Shown: positions 43,793 through 56,790, counted from the first letter of the stretch. The stretch is DNA of 64,000 bases from Toxorhynchites rutilus septentrionalis (GCF_029784135.1 NC_073745.1:281515803-281579802); one strand, 5' to 3'. Made by a program: numbers and translations. The notes: generated by a model from the letters alone, not told the origin.

Positions 43793-46700
43793 TAGTAAAC
43801 AAGAACGCCTTCTCACTTTTTCGCTTTCGGCTTATGCTGATCTGCATATAAACCGAATTGGAATCACTCGGAACATTACGATTCCCCAGTCAGAAAAGAG
43901 ATTAAATTAATTCTGTGTTTCCCTACCCACGTCATCATTAATGACCTAACCTGCGAAACGCAGCTCGGAGACAAATGAATCGGTTGCCATTCTGCATCTG
44001 TAAAAATTGGTAGCGCTCAGATCATATGTGTACAAACTAAGTTCAGTGCTTATACTGACATTAGAGATACAAAAGAGAAGAACAGCATTCGCAACCTGTT
44101 AGCTGCTTAACGGGTGAGAGTATAAAGAATATTATTTGCGATATCTATTTCAGTGAGCAGTCTACAGCGTTTTTAAAGGTGCGACTTAATTTCTAAATTT
44201 TCAAAATGGCTTCATCAAAGGCTACTAGAAATACAAGACAACACAACGCATTGTATAACATATAATATGATATCTAATAATATTAAAATGTAAGAAGGAG
44301 TCCAATTACTATTCGCTCCGAAGGCATCCAATTAATGAGGTTGTCAAATATTTGTTTATTTTTGCTACGATTTTTTTGAGCGCCAACAATATATAATGGA
44401 TGTTGTGTGCTGTTGTAAAACAAGGTTTCACATTAAGGTTAAGGTAAATTGTAAATCCAAAAACTAAACATATAAATAATAATGAAATATTTCGAACGCT
44501 TATAACTCAATCTTTTTTTTTATTAGATCGCAAAGACATAAATTACAATTTTGTTGAAACAAACTAGTGATTGATTGAAAAACTAATTATTGTAAAATGT
44601 CACATGTTATCTAAACGGAAATCCTACTTTATGATTGGTCCAATCTATGCTTCTTATATTGACCCGACCCAAACGAGCAACCAACATAGCGGAGACGAAG
44701 AGTTTCATTATATGTATACCATTTCGTAGCAAACCATCGAACATTTTCTATTAAAAAACAGAACACAATTATTGATAATGCAATCGATTTGGCCAACTAT
44801 CAGTTTTTGTTTCTATATATTTGCTTCAGAATTCATTCTCAGAATATGTACAAAGCAAGTTCAGTGCAGAGCTCTTGTGCATGTTTGAATGAGACGTACG
44901 CATTTTTTAGTCGGTTCATGAGCGTCCTCCCCTATGATTTTTCGAAAAACATAGGTGCGCCTTTCTGATGGACGATTATGCATGGGATTAGTCCACATTC
45001 ATTCCATAATTATAGAATTTTTTCCAAACCGCCTGGCGATTTGAAATGGAATTCATCATTTGATGAAGGTGAGATGTTCCGAGGTTTGGCTTTGTAATTA
45101 ATAGCAATTATCATATTTGAATCGCTGCTAGAAAAAGTCATGGAATAACATCGAGTATGCTTGTTTACAAATTAAGAATAAATTGATCATCCGAATCGAC
45201 GAATCGTATGATTACACATTGTATCATAATTCATTACCCTCGGAAATCATAATTGTTATTTCAAACACCCACCACGGGGCAGTGGCGGGAAAATAACTAA
45301 TTACCAGAATTGATTTCCGGTAGCATTCAATTAGCGGCTTAAAAATGTAGAATTCAATCCTTTCACAATTCATGCCAAATCATCAATAAGCTAATATGTG
45401 GGAGAGTGCACGGTGAGTGTGTTTGCACCGATCCAAACTAATTAAGTTTCCATAATTTATCACAAAGCAACAGTAAAACCCACGAACACAGGCACTGTTA
45501 AGACTGGAAGGGATGAAAATGTGGTTTTCGGTCGGTATGGCACGATGAAATTAGCCTCGATTCGGTAAACATTCGCGTTATGCCTGTTGGAAGCCGGCTG
45601 ATGGCTTCTGTTCTGGTTTGATTAGACCAACACCGCGGTTTGGTGTGCGGCGGAGCCTGGCTGGGACAAAACAATATTGATTACTGTATTGAACAAACGC
45701 GATGCTATCGAGAATGGAATGGAATTTACATTGATAATATCCCGAGCAACACGTGTTCAAATATTGATCGTCTCAGAACCTCTGCGTTGTTTCAAAAGTT
45801 TACCAGTGAAAATTTTGTTCAAACAGATACAATTGATACGGCTTGGCACAGGGTCCTTTCTGTTCGTTTGCTTTCGAGCAGAACCAATATAACTCCCGGG
45901 GAGACTAGAAGAACAACCGAACCGGTTTGGGTTGTACCGATCTATAAATAAATCAGATTCGAAAAATACTGACAGAAAATGCTTTTCCAGGTACCAAGAC
46001 AGACTCGTTTCCTCCGTACAAGGTTCCATATCCCAATGGCAATGGTCATGTCTTGTTGGAAGACTGGGAGTCATTGGAAGGTAAAAGTCGTTTCGTGCTG
46101 CTCACTTACTGGTTTTCATTCTAGCCCAATTTCCTTCCCCGGAGCTATCTCGGAAACGGGATTAAACTCGGGACCGGGATTCATCGACCGGAAATTTGAC
46201 CTTCATATTTTTCCGAATCAAGCGGAGAATGGGCCGTTCAAAATATTGCCAAATGGCCGTCGTCAGCTTGCCGGGAGTCCGGATATGAAAGAGATTTCGA
46301 TTAGATTTGATTGAAATCGCCGTTAGTGACGATTATGGAGTTGATGAGAGAAATACCAGAATTAAATTATGTGCTAAACAGTGAACTTGTTCGGATTAGT
46401 GAATCTCCAATACCTATGATTGTTTTTTTTCCAAAAGCAACAACACAGCCTTTCGAATTTCAACACTTCTAAACAACAGCACACATTCACAGGGTAAACT
46501 CATCTAAGTTTACTCTCATTTTGACTTTTTTTTTAAGTTACTCCCTGGTATTTGGTTTGATTCCATTCAAGAAGCAAATCCTTTTCATTTCGCTCCAAAA
46601 CAAGAAATAGATAGTTCACGTTCACGGTCCTCGGTGTGATCTGTTTCATAAGCCCGGAAAAGTACGGTTAGATAGCATGTTTGTTTGTTTGTTGCAAGAT

Positions 46701-48461
46701 TAAAAAGTGCTTACACCAGGGGAAAACAAACTTTTCGTTTATTTCACTGTTAAAAATTGCCTCCGGTTGATCCTTCCTGTAGAAATTTGCTGAAAGGAAA
46801 ACAAATTTGCTAATTAAACGAAAAGTTCCCAACAGAAAAACAAGAAGAAAAAAACAACAAATCGGATCAGGAAGAACAATAGCCTCGCCTCCAGTCTGCC
46901 AAAATGAAGAAAATCATGTTCACCAAACCGGCAAACGGACTTAAATCGGTCGGTTTTAAGCAACTGGAAAATGTTGGTAATGTGAACAGAATAAAGAGAA
47001 AAGAAACAAAAAAAAACAAACAAAATATATACACACAGATAACGTAATGATTTTTACTTCCCCGCGGTGATCACCATCATCCCCATCTAAAGGGTGCAGC
47101 ATTTTGGACGTCGATTGAATACAAAAGCAACAGTAGATATTAGCTGTGGCGCACATCCCAGGAAGAGAAGGGTAGTTTTTGGTTTTCTATGGAGAATTTC
47201 TTTGCCCCAAGTGGGTAGAACTCCTTCGGAGGAAGCGCGCACAAATAGGCGGGTACCCGAGCCACGGGCAGGAAATTTATTCAGGACTTAGCATCTAAAT
47301 GGAAAATTTACAAATGTAAATGGCCGTTTCATGAATAGAATACGCTCGGATTCGTCGGTCAGGAAGTGGGTCTGCGAGGGCTTGCTTTTCTGTCTGTCGT
47401 TTTATGTTGCTTGTTGTGTTTAGCCGAATGGCTGCGGAATGATCCCGATTCCGGGCTATCGGCGAATAAGATAGAATAAAGCACACCATATATTTCTCGA
47501 GAACATTATCAATCGATATCGCTGGCTCGTTATTTTAAGGTGCAGATAGCAACCAGATTCCACGCGGTTGGGTTGTTACAAAGACAAACAATGCTGACAA
47601 TCATGTTCGGCATGCAAATCAACGCTTTCTCGGCGGAAAAAGGTAGCATTAAAATTGCCGACTGGCGAATTCCAAACTTTTCTAGCCATATTTACGTTTA
47701 TAATTAATTCAAATTCTCGCCAAAATAGGCACTCGAAAAGTTTATTAATTTTGTATTCAAAGTAGTACTCCTGAATTCGAAATCACTGCCATGGGACTCG
47801 TACAGATCATTTTGAATTCGGGAGGTCGCCACATTAATTTTACAGTCCGAACAGCACGAGTAGTTGTAAATGTTGCAATAAAACTAAATTAGTTTGTCAG
47901 AATGATTGTTTAATCAGGAGCAATTATGCAGATGCCCAGGATTGTCCAGTCCAACGTTATGTGACGAGTTGTAATTAGTTCGTTCAATTGAATTTTTTGA
48001 ATAGGCCAATTCCGTCATATAAATAGCTCTAGAACTCACCCTTCATTGATAGTTAAATTGGATCGTTGACAAGCCTTCTCAACAGGTTGGCACAGCTTTT
48101 GGCACTTTTGGGCTGATCGAAATTGAAATGAGGTTGGCGCAGTTAATTAGTGATTTATTTAATCAGCGCCACGAATCATGAAGAGAATTGTGGTGGTTAA
48201 ACGGGGGTTCAATAAAAAATGAGAATGATTCCAATACCTTTCTGTAAAAAAGGAAAGAGCGTAATTATTCTCCTCACCGAGAGAATTGCTCTCTGGGCTC
48301 CCTAGAAACGGGTCGCTCGTTTCTTTACGGTCGGGTGCTGTCAGCAGGGTTGCCATAATAAAATCTGTGTTTTGGTCTCAAAAAATCTTTTTATCTGAGT
48401 TTTTACTGAGAAAAAAGGAAAAAGAATTACATGGTTTTATCATATCTATAAAATGTACATC
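43793..48461. other. Gene-poor stretch; possible host non-coding DNA
   Basis: No complete gene. 44800-44890 shares CATTCTCAGAATATGTACAA and context with 24798. 45.6-46.3 kb and 47.0-47.5 kb are GC-richer with overlapping short frames on both strands but no motif. A candidate first exon is at 46904. The remainder (43.8-44.8, 47.5-48.4 kb) shows nothing recognisable. Confidence 0.4.
46904..46976 (+). CDS. Candidate first coding exon (weak)
   Basis: ATG in context CCAAAATGAAG opens MKKIMFTKPANGLKSVGFKQ then LENV and one base, followed by a moderate donor match (TTG|GTAATG, GT at 46977-46978). Without splicing the frame continues lysine/asparagine-rich for 23 more codons to a stop near 47046, a composition typical of intron. 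The first 24 residues are better balanced than neighbouring frames. I recognise no family and found no downstream exon. Confidence 0.22.
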
Positions 48462-48560
48462 ACACAGTAGCCTTTTTCAGGCGTAAGAGTATTCCTTCTG
48501 TACCATTGCATATGACACATTACACAATAGCCATTTAGGCGTAAGAGTATTCATTGGAGA
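48462..48560 (-). mobile_element. SINE 3'-region fragments, two in tandem
   Basis: Two reversed copies of the SINE segment AGAATACTCTTACGCC...GGCTACTGTGT lie side by side (48464-48500 and 48520-48552). Followed by three units of AAAGGATGTA (about 48564-48594). Confidence 0.5.
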
Positions 48561-48821
48561 GAAAAGGATGTAAAGGATGTAAAGGATGTAAAGAGCATAG
48601 TTTTGTTTATTCAAACAGAAAGATAAAATACGAAACACGCTTGGTTATGTTAATGGTTATTTTTGTGATACATACGAAAGACATCACACGAAGAGGCACT
48701 ATAGTAAATATTTTTCAAACATAAACATACAAACATTGTTTTGTAAATACCTGACAGAAGTCTCAAAAAAAAAGAACCTTGTTCATTTCTCATAATCTCA
48801 TAATCTGATTCGAATGCTATA

Positions 48822-50109
48822 AAGGGTGTGTCACATCAAATTGCATCACGGGAAAAACGCTGTAGAAATTCGCCCAGTAGACCGATCCTTTTGAAAATTT
48901 TAGACAGTAAAATAAAAACTATTAAACAACTTTTGGCATTTTCCATTTTTCATACTTCGAGCCCAAGCCCGTATGCTCGTACCTTCCTCTTTACCCCGTC
49001 CATAAGGTTCTGTACAACGTCAGGTTGTAGTTTTTTTTTTGAACAGAAATCCATTTTCTCTTGAAGTCCGCCTCCGATTTGACAACTTTTGGGTTCTTCC
49101 GGAGGGCCTGCTTCATAATCGCCCAATATTTCTCTATTGGGCGAAGCTCCGGCGCGTTGGGCGGGTTCATTTCCTTTGGCACGAAGGTGACCCCGTTGGC
49201 TTCGTACCACTCCAACACGTCCTTTTAATAGTGGCACGAAGCGAGATCCGGCCAGAAGATGGTCGGGCCCTCGTGCTGCTCCAATAGTGGTAGTAAGCGC
49301 TTCTGTAGGCACTCAATAAGGTAAACCTACCCGTTTACCGTGCCGGTCATCACGAAGGGGGCGCTCCGCTTTCCGCAAGAGCAGATCGCTTGCCACACCA
49401 TGTACTTTTTGGCAAACTTGAATAGTTTCTCCTCCGGAACGCTGAATTTGTCCTCTGCGGAGAAGAACAACAGGCCCGGCAGCTGACGAAAGTCCGCTTT
49501 GACGTAGGTTTCGTCGTCCATTACCAGGTAATGCGGCTTCGTCAGCATTTCGGTGTACAGCTTCCGGGCTCGCGTCTTCCCCACCATGTTTTGCCTTTCG
49601 TCGCGGTTAGGAGCCTTCTGAACCTTGTATGTACGCAGGCCCTCCCGCTACTTGGTCCGCTGGACGAATGAACTTGACAAATTCAGATTATTGGCGACAT
49701 CCCAGACCGAACTTCTCGGATCACGTCTAAACTGCTTAACTACGCGCTTGTGATCTTTTTCACTGACGGAGCATCCATTTTTGCCGTTCTTCACCTTCCG
49801 GTCGATGGTTAGGTTTTCGAAGTATCGTTTTTGTACTCTGCTGACCGTGGATTGGACGATTCCCAGCATCTTACCGATGTACCGATGTGACAACTCCGGA
49901 TTCTCGAAATGAGTGCACAGGATTAATTCACGACGCTCTTTTTCTTTCGACGACATTTTTCCAAATTTACGAAAAATCGACAGTGAAACATGGCCAACGT
50001 GATCTATACACTCTTATCTGATTTTAAAGCGAAAGCTGAAGATATAATTCCTAAAAATTAAATTTCTACAGCGTTTTTTCCGTGATGCAATTTGATGTGA
50101 CACACCCTT
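48822..50109 (-). mobile_element. DD37E Tc1/mariner-type transposon, dead copy
   Basis: Same family as 32179-33476: both inverted repeats (AAGGGTGTGTCACATCAAAT...) are present, flanked by TA at 48820-48821 and 50110-50111, length 1288 bp. The transposase is broken (next entry). Because the ends are intact it could still be moved by the intact enzyme. Confidence 0.92.
48950..49956 (-). pseudogene. DD37E transposase pseudogene
   Basis: Reads in three main open pieces: 49956-49648 (N-terminal 102 residues to FVQRTK, then a stop), 49587-49327 (contains VMDDETY, with an in-frame four-residue loss after VPEE) and 49312-48950, where the C-terminal part is read partly in a shifted frame. A Ser codon just after the second catalytic Asp region is changed to a stop (about 49226). 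The acidic triad region near PELRPIEKYW is still visible. Nucleotide similarity to 32331-33347 is high by eye throughout. Confidence 0.92.
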
Positions 50110-50164
50110 TATGAATAAAATTGGTGAGCTGTGAAAAAATATTATTGATGTCAAGCCATAACTA

Positions 50165-50290
50165 ATATTGGATCGTTATTTTGAAAAATCTGTAAATCTG
50201 TATGAAAGTCAAGAAAATCTGCAATCTGTATCTACAGATTCTTGATTTCAATAAGTCTGAAAAATGTGTATAAATACAGATTATTCAAAG
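50165..50290. repeat. AATCTGTA-rich repeat
   Basis: Counterpart of 38690-38850, containing AATCTGTATCTACAGATTCT. The inverted repeat inside (ATCTGTA / TACAGAT) could form a hairpin. Non-coding. Confidence 0.45.
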
Positions 50291-50399
50291 ATGGCGTCGA
50301 AACGACAAGCACTCCGCGAGCGCGTTGTACGGTTCTTCGAAACGTGTGAAACTTACGAAAAAATTTATATGTGGTTGTGTTCAAGACAAGACCGCATTG

Positions 50400-51453
50400 T
50401 TGACGTAGAACTACGCTGTAGTTCAATTCAAGTAGCTTGTTTATAACTGCGGATATTATTTTATAATGCTACGAAAATTTTGAATTAACCATTCTACCAG
50501 TTTGGTCGCCCTGAAATGTTTTTTTTTTATTGTAGAACCATTTGACGATAATTGTTTGATGATTCATTCTTGTGCTCGCTCGACAGATGTGCACCATGCT
50601 CGAGATAAGCGCAGCTGTCATCCTTAGTGGAGAAAGTTTTGCTACCGTCATGCGAAACAAAATCACTGACCAAATTCCAGAACATTTATTTTCTTGGTGA
50701 CCTATCGTCAGCTCACCAATAACATAGCTTGATCCCCACACAATTGTGTAGCTCAAAACCTTAATGCAATGGCGTTAGTTTGATGCAATGATTGCAATGC
50801 CAGAGACATCAGCGAGTGAGTAATTTGGTCGCGCCCACTGCTCAATCCGAAACGAAGACATGTGATGACGCAAAACAAGGAAGAACAAGGGATATCCATT
50901 GCTTTGAATACAGGACGAGACTGAAAGTTTGCCTTTTTTCCTTGCTTAAGACTTTAAACTTCTTCAGTTCATTCGTCTCTAACCTTCAAAAAGACCCTTG
51001 AAAAACTTAACTTGATCCATCATATTACTCCTCCACTCCCATTGCCTTGAGAAAGGCATTCGACCCCTCGCTGTCCAGCTCACCCAGCAACGACGTGGAT
51101 CAGTAGATTTCCTCACGAAGAATGAAAGTTTGTCATTCCATTCCATTCTTTGTTTTTGAGAAGCTTTAAACTGTCCGTTCATTCACCTCGGAAAAGTTTG
51201 CCTCTGTTCGGGAATGTTCACAAATGGACAGAACAAAAGTATGAGGAAATGGTAATGCTTCCAATTTTTATCAATTTGAACTATATACATACTATGGGAT
51301 TGTAATGTATAGCATATCAAACAAATTTTAGGGAATTTCCGATTCGATTTAAATCGTCAAAATCCGTCCGCGAAAAAAAAAGTTTTTAACGTTAACTTTA
51401 TTTCATAAAAACGTGACCTTTTTTCTGATTTGGCACCCTTTATGAAAGACGTA
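50400..51453 (+). mobile_element. TIR element, TTGACGTAGAACTACG family
   Basis: Left end TTGACGTAGAACTACGCTGT. The body matches the reverse complement of 42516-43488 throughout. The right terminus is cut short (TGAAAGACGTA then unrelated sequence), so the right inverted repeat is incomplete. Non-coding; short frames in it have no counterpart in the sister copies. Confidence 0.7.
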
Positions 51454-51894
51454 CAGTAGAGATCCAAATTTAGTGTATTGCACTAAAAAAATGATTTTTT
51501 TTTAATTTAAATAATATTTTTTTTAATTTAAAAAAAAAAAAGATCAGATATTCTTCGCATCGGATATTCTCCTAGAAGGCTCGTCTTTTTTCTGATTCTT
51601 CTTCATCTAGAAGATCAAAATTAGCAACTATCCAGTAGGTCTTTTTCCCTGCTGACACTGTATTTGGAATTGCACAATGAAAGACACCCTTCTAATGGTA
51701 AGAAACCGACTTTATCTTCTTGTTAGGCGTCGTGCAAATTACTTAACGCAAAAAATCCAGATTTTGGACCACCTCCCCCTTCTACGTAACACGATTTCCT
51801 ATCTCCAACACACAGTAAGAAACGCAACCTCGACCCCCCTCCCTTCTCGCATTACGTAATTTATGCACGACGCCTTAACTCGAATTTGGAAACT
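51454..51894. other. No recognisable feature
   Basis: Low-complexity A/T tracts at 51490-51540, then unique-looking sequence. No repeat copy or coding pattern was noticed. Confidence 0.5.
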
Positions 51895-52125
51895 CTGTGT
51901 GTAGTGGGACTAGAAGGATATAGCGTAACCTGAGCTACTGAAACCGGATAAAACGGTGAACACAGATAGCTACTGACAAAAAATCAAACTTTGCATCGAA
52001 TTGATTCGAAATCCCGAATCCGAAAAAAATCTTAAATTCCATCGATTTGCATCGAAAGGACCTGATTTAACCCGAAAACAAGGCGAAGTGATATTACAGC
52101 GTGACAACGCACCGGTACACGCCAA
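51895..52125 (+). pseudogene. Mariner transposase relic
   Basis: In two frames: PELLKPDKTVNTDSY (about 51930-51975), then QKIKLCIELI and, after diverged residues, QGEVILQRDNAPVHAKT (about 52082-52132). This is the mariner block of KPDKTVN, HLNRALKEK-like and HDNAPVH (second catalytic Asp in RDNAPVH). Only about 75 residues of the middle domain survive. No terminal repeats found. Confidence 0.65.
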
Positions 52126-52437
52126 AACTAAACACACCAAACAAACAAACAAAAATCAAACAAAAAGTAATCTACAATTTGCCTGAGAGATATGCAAGAT
52201 GTTTAGAATCAAACGAATAAAAATATTTGAAATGACAAACTGCATATTATCCTGCAAAATAAAAGTGGTGATCAAATGATTCATCTATTCTTTTGCTCTG
52301 ATTGACTATTTTTTCAATCGTAAAAACGACGAAAATGGCGATAAGTTCCTCGAGCTGAACATACATAGTTTTCGTAAAAAAAAAGTTACAGGAAGGTTGA
52401 GTCCGAGACTATTGTTGCATACTGATTTTGAATATAT

Positions 52438-52817
52438 TAGGTTAGGCAAAAAGTAATCCATTATTTTTGAGTGAAATTCAAAAATTTTAAAAATAAATTA
52501 AGTTGCACATATTTTACTATTGCAGTATCAGCACCATAAAAACCATTCATAATTTCCGCGGCCTGGCTTGCATGTGCGCCTTTATAGAAGAAAAAGTGTG
52601 AAATGTACCGAATTGTCTCTTTGTTGGCCTCCATTTCTAACACCTTGTAACTCACAACTGAATGAACAAACAAAAAACAACAAAATATTTTTTTTAGTGT
52701 GAAATGTCACCTTTACAATGAACCTATACCTGAAATTATATGATCGACATTACGCAAGATATTGATCACTAAAGCCAGCTATCGAGAAAATAATAGATAA
52801 CTTTTTCCCCAAACTAA
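52438..52817 (-). mobile_element. Mariner deletion derivative (MITE-like)
   Basis: Ends are imperfect inverted repeats: TTAGGTTAGGCAAAAAGTAA at 52438 and the reverse complement of TTAGTTTGGGGAAAAAGTTA at 52817. The minus strand carries a transposase start, MEANKETIRYISHFFFYKGA then HASQAAEIMNGFYGADTA (about 52634-52520), equivalent to the N-terminal DNA-binding domain. The central and C-terminal domains are deleted. About 380 bp against 1.3 kb for full-length mariners. Confidence 0.7.
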
Positions 52818-53474
52818 AATTTGAAAAACTCCATTAGTAAACTCAAACTCAAACCGAATGCATAATTCCTTGCACAATCCCATATTCGTATTGAATGAGC
52901 AATTGTACTCGACCATCAAAATCAGGATTTTCGTGTGGACATTTGACATTTTTCAATTGTTCAATTGTTTTTTTTTCAAACATACAATTTTTTTCATTGT
53001 AATTAATTTGTTATGGAGTGCCTGAATCGATTAATGCAAATATCTTGTGAATACATTAGGAAATGACTGAGCAATTAGCGTTCGAAATTGGACAAGATTC
53101 GTGATGCGATCGATGCTCCGTTTTTCAATTTTTACTCCCCAATATATTCCCGTAAGGCGTAATCCTACGTAAATAAAAAATTGCAAAATTTTGAGGTGTT
53201 ACTCAGGTATTATGAATGGACCCATGATAAATAACAGATCAAATTAAACATAAAAAGTGAATGCTGCTAAAATGACACAAACGTCAAACAATGTTGCCAA
53301 CTTAACACTAGAACTACCGATAGTTATTATACACTTATTTCTACTAAACCGGTTATCTTGACCAATATTGATATTTAGCTGTCGAAATATAAAAAACAAA
53401 GGAAATAAAATATACTTAGAAAAGGTTATAACATTATTAGAAAATATTAAATAAAATTTTAGATTTAATCATGT
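52818..53474. other. No recognisable gene
   Basis: AT-rich. GGCGTAATCCTACGTAAAT at 53156-53175 resembles a degenerate terminus of the TTGACGTAG family, without a partner. Confidence 0.45.
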
Positions 53475-54484
53475 GAATATATATAAAAATGAATTCCTGT
53501 CTGTCTGATTCTTATGGAGTCGGAAACTATTGAACCGATCGACATGAAAATTGGTATGTAGGGGTTTTTAGGGGCCGGGAAGGTTGTCGTGATAGTTTGA
53601 GACCCCTCCCCCCTCTTTAAGTGGGGGTGGGGGGGGGGTTTATTGTGCCATACAAATGAAACACAAATTTCTGCATTGCTCGAGAATCATTCAAGAAAAT
53701 GAAACCAAATGCGGCATATTGAGGTTTTAGGGTGAAATAAATGATTCTATGGTAGTTAGACACTCCACCCCCCCCCCCCCCCCCCTCTAAGGGAGAAGGG
53801 AGGGCTGCCTTACAAATGAAACACATTACATACAAATGACACACATTTCTGCATTATTCGAGAATTATTCAAGCGATGAAACCAAATTAGGCATGTTGAG
53901 GTTTTAGGGTGAAATAAATGTTTCTATGGTGGTTAGACTATCCACCACCCTTTCTAAGGGGGGAGGGGGTGGTGTTAATGCCATACAAATGAAACACAAA
54001 TTACTGCATTACTCGAGACAGCGAAACTGATCTTTGTTCGAAACAGGAAATGGATTTTAATGTGATGAAACGCACTCCTATATCTTCTTCTATCTATACA
54101 AAAAAAAAGATCGCAGGATGTATTGATAAGGGCAGAACTCAAAAGAGGAATTTAACCATTTAGAGCTGTCTTTATTCTATCATATTTTCTGTATAAATCA
54201 TTTATTCCATGTAACGGAGAAACATGTTATTTGCAAGTGGTTGAAAAATCTTGAACGAGAATTGTGTCTCAAAATAATCTGATATTATAATGATGAGTTT
54301 TGTTAGAAATACTAGGAATTTTATAGTAAAAGTTAAATTCAACGGGGTCGATTAGAAGATCAATCAATGAACAGTTCTGCGATTGGACCCATGAACTCGC
54401 TCATAGTAAGAAAACGTGGATGTTTGAAGGTATTGATAACAAAACACAAATCTTGGGCGGGACGAAGTTTGCCGGGTCAGCTAG
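53475..54484 (+). mobile_element. Non-autonomous Helitron, long variant
   Basis: Begins ATATATATAAAAATGAATT (the 5' TC is mutated), has the short TCTG run, leader and about three 140-bp internal units as in 26565-27242, one with a 19-base C run (53767-53785), then an extra 3' segment (54180-54430) also seen at 26010 and 43570. Ends TTGCCGGGTCAGCTAG before T. Non-coding. Confidence 0.8.
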
Positions 54485-54981
54485 TGAATGATGCAACCGG
54501 TCTTTTTCTGTCTGATTCTTATGGACTCGGAAACTATTGAACCGATCGACAGGGATTTTTGGGAGCGGGAAGGTTCTTATGATAGTTTGAGGGCTTCCAT
54601 ACAAATAAAACACAAATTTCTACATTACTCGAGAATTAATCAAGCAAATGAAACGAAATTTGGCATGTGGACTTTTTAGGGTGCAATAAATGATTCTATG
54701 GTGGTTAGATACCCCTCCCCCTCTCTTGGGCGGGCTGCCATACAAATGAAAAACAAATTTCTGTATTACTCGAGAATTAATCAAGCAAATGAAGCCAAAT
54801 TATGCATATGGACGTTTTAGGATGCAATAAATGAGTCTAGGGTGGTTAGTCACTCTGGTTTATGAATAACTTGAAAACTAAGTTCTGCGATTGGACCCAT
54901 GAACGTGCGCTTAGTAAGAAAACGGGGATGTGATAACGAAAAATAAATTTTGGGTGGAACGAAGTTTGCCGGGTCAGTTAG
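54485..54981 (+). mobile_element. Non-autonomous Helitron, adjoining copy
   Basis: Starts within 20 bp of the previous element's CTAG end, lacks the 5' TC/TATATA start, and carries the TCTGTCTGATTCTTATGGAC leader, about two internal units and the terminus TTGCCGGGTCAGTTAG before T (mutated CTAG). Head-to-tail in the same orientation as the preceding copy. Confidence 0.75.
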
Positions 54982-56782
54982 TGTAATATAACATAAGAGT
55001 ATGATATCCGCCAGCTGAACATTGTTATTTTTCCCATATTTTGAAACCACCGCATTCCAAAATCAAAGCCTTAAATCTATCTACGTCTCATTTCCGCATC
55101 ATCTAAGTGCAGATTGAGATTGAAAGGGCAATCAGAAACCAAACAAATACAACAAATACAAATTGCCGTTCTTCATTCGTCACAATCACCACTCCGATGC
55201 TTCTGCTTCTGCCGCAGGTTGTGGTTTATATCAACAGTATCTTCACCGGAGTAAATTACCTACCGCAACAGCCAGCATCTACCCCACCAGACAGTAAAAC
55301 GTGATTTGAGGCCAAATGATGTGATTTTTCGCCGTCAGCATATGCCACCACCACCGGCAATGGAAGCTCCGGATTCAGCTCCAACACCCGGTGGAATCAA
55401 GAAAAAGTGCGATAGTGATTGATTCCCGCTGGAAGGAAGCGGGAAATGATAACGTTCGTCGAGTTGTTCCGGTGGAGAACGTTCGGGATTTATCGAAAGG
55501 ATTTGTTAGTGGTTCCGTGCGGATGCCAGAATTTTTCGAGTGGAACTGTCTCCGATTTGTTGGATTGAATCTCATCCAGGCGGGATGTAAATTGCTCCAA
55601 AGAAGTCATTGCCTCAATATCTAGCTATTTATATTCCAAATCAGTTTTCCAGGGGGAGATCTTCGAAACCAAACAACACAAGCCTTGAGAGGAAAAGAAT
55701 AATATGGGGTTTTGTTTCGTTGATGATCGTACTACAGGTCAACTTCGATATAACGTACCCTCGTTATAACGTACCCTCGATATAACGTCACTCGATATAA
55801 CGTACATTTTACCTCGATATAACGTACACATGATCAAAGTCTAAAAAAATATTTTTTTTAATATTTTTTTTCTGAAAGAACAATAGATTATCTGTATTTT
55901 GATACTAAAACTTGTGTTGTAACTTTAACCAATCCCGAAATATTACTGTTTTGTGATTCCGGATTCTAAATGAATCAATCTTCAATCAACAGAACGAAGG
56001 GAAACATCATGAGAAAAGTTGGCTAAATAGTAGGTTGCAGTCACACTTTGGTCTTGTGATATGACTTATTCATGGATAATTTTCTTAGATGAAATCAATA
56101 TAGGATCGAATGCGAATGCGTGCATAATCAACACGTACTCAATTGTAACTGAGGCAACTTAAAGATTTCGTCATTCATCGAGCATTGTTAACAATTCGTG
56201 CATCTCTTTTGAAACGACCTCAATATAACATGGATCTTAACTTCATTTCGAATACTAGAAGTTAAACTAAACTAAATAACTGTGAACAGAACGAAACAGA
56301 AACTATCTACTCTGTTGCACTGCAGTCATAATTTTTGCATCCCAAGTTCCAAGAACAAATATACACATTATCACTAACGGATTTATTTTATTTTAGCTTT
56401 TTTCCAGCGCTGCCATTGCGATGTCACTGAAAGCATTCCGTCCGTGCTTCTGACATTATTTTTTACCCAACAAATTTATCAACAGGTTGTGGCAGGTCCA
56501 CCGCCCTAGAAAATTATGTTAAACGAATAAAGCGGGAAAACAACAACACTTTGGCGGTGGATTACCTGTATAGAATATATTCATTAGTATGTTACATTCT
56601 CGTTCTTTTGTTTTTATATCCATTTCTCCTTGCATATGATATAACAGTCATTTTACAACCAAGCTTAATCAATTTTGTTTCCATTAAAAAAATACCTCAG
56701 AACAAAGTAAACGTTTTGAACACTGAGCATTGGATGAGAATCTGCCATCATGTGTCTAAAATGGGAAAATGCAAGTACACTC
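54982..56782. other. Mostly unrecognised; TCGATATAACG repeats
   Basis: 55107-55440 is GC-richer and contains a good polypyrimidine-AG (CTTCTGCTTCTGCCGCAG at 55201-55218) followed by an open stretch VVVYINSIFTGVNYLPQQPA, and a second one ending APTPGGIKKKCDSD. These could be remnants or exons of a host gene but cannot be linked. 55738-55830 has five CG(A/T)TATAACGTA units. The rest shows nothing. Confidence 0.4.
55735..55830. repeat. Transposon-end-like (TCGATATAACGTA)n
   Basis: CAGGTCAACTTCGATATAAC opens the block and five variants of TCGATATAACGTAC follow within 90 bp. Such sequences form the termini of pogo/Tigger-type elements in many animals. A weak match near 56216 (CGACCTCAATATAAC) is in the same orientation, so no inverted partner is established. 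Confidence 0.5.
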
Positions 56783-56790
56783 CCTACACC

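Noticed and set aside
45640..46314. Overlapping ~105-codon frames on both strands
   Set aside because: Mutually overlapping, no motif and no splice context, so no basis to choose one as coding.
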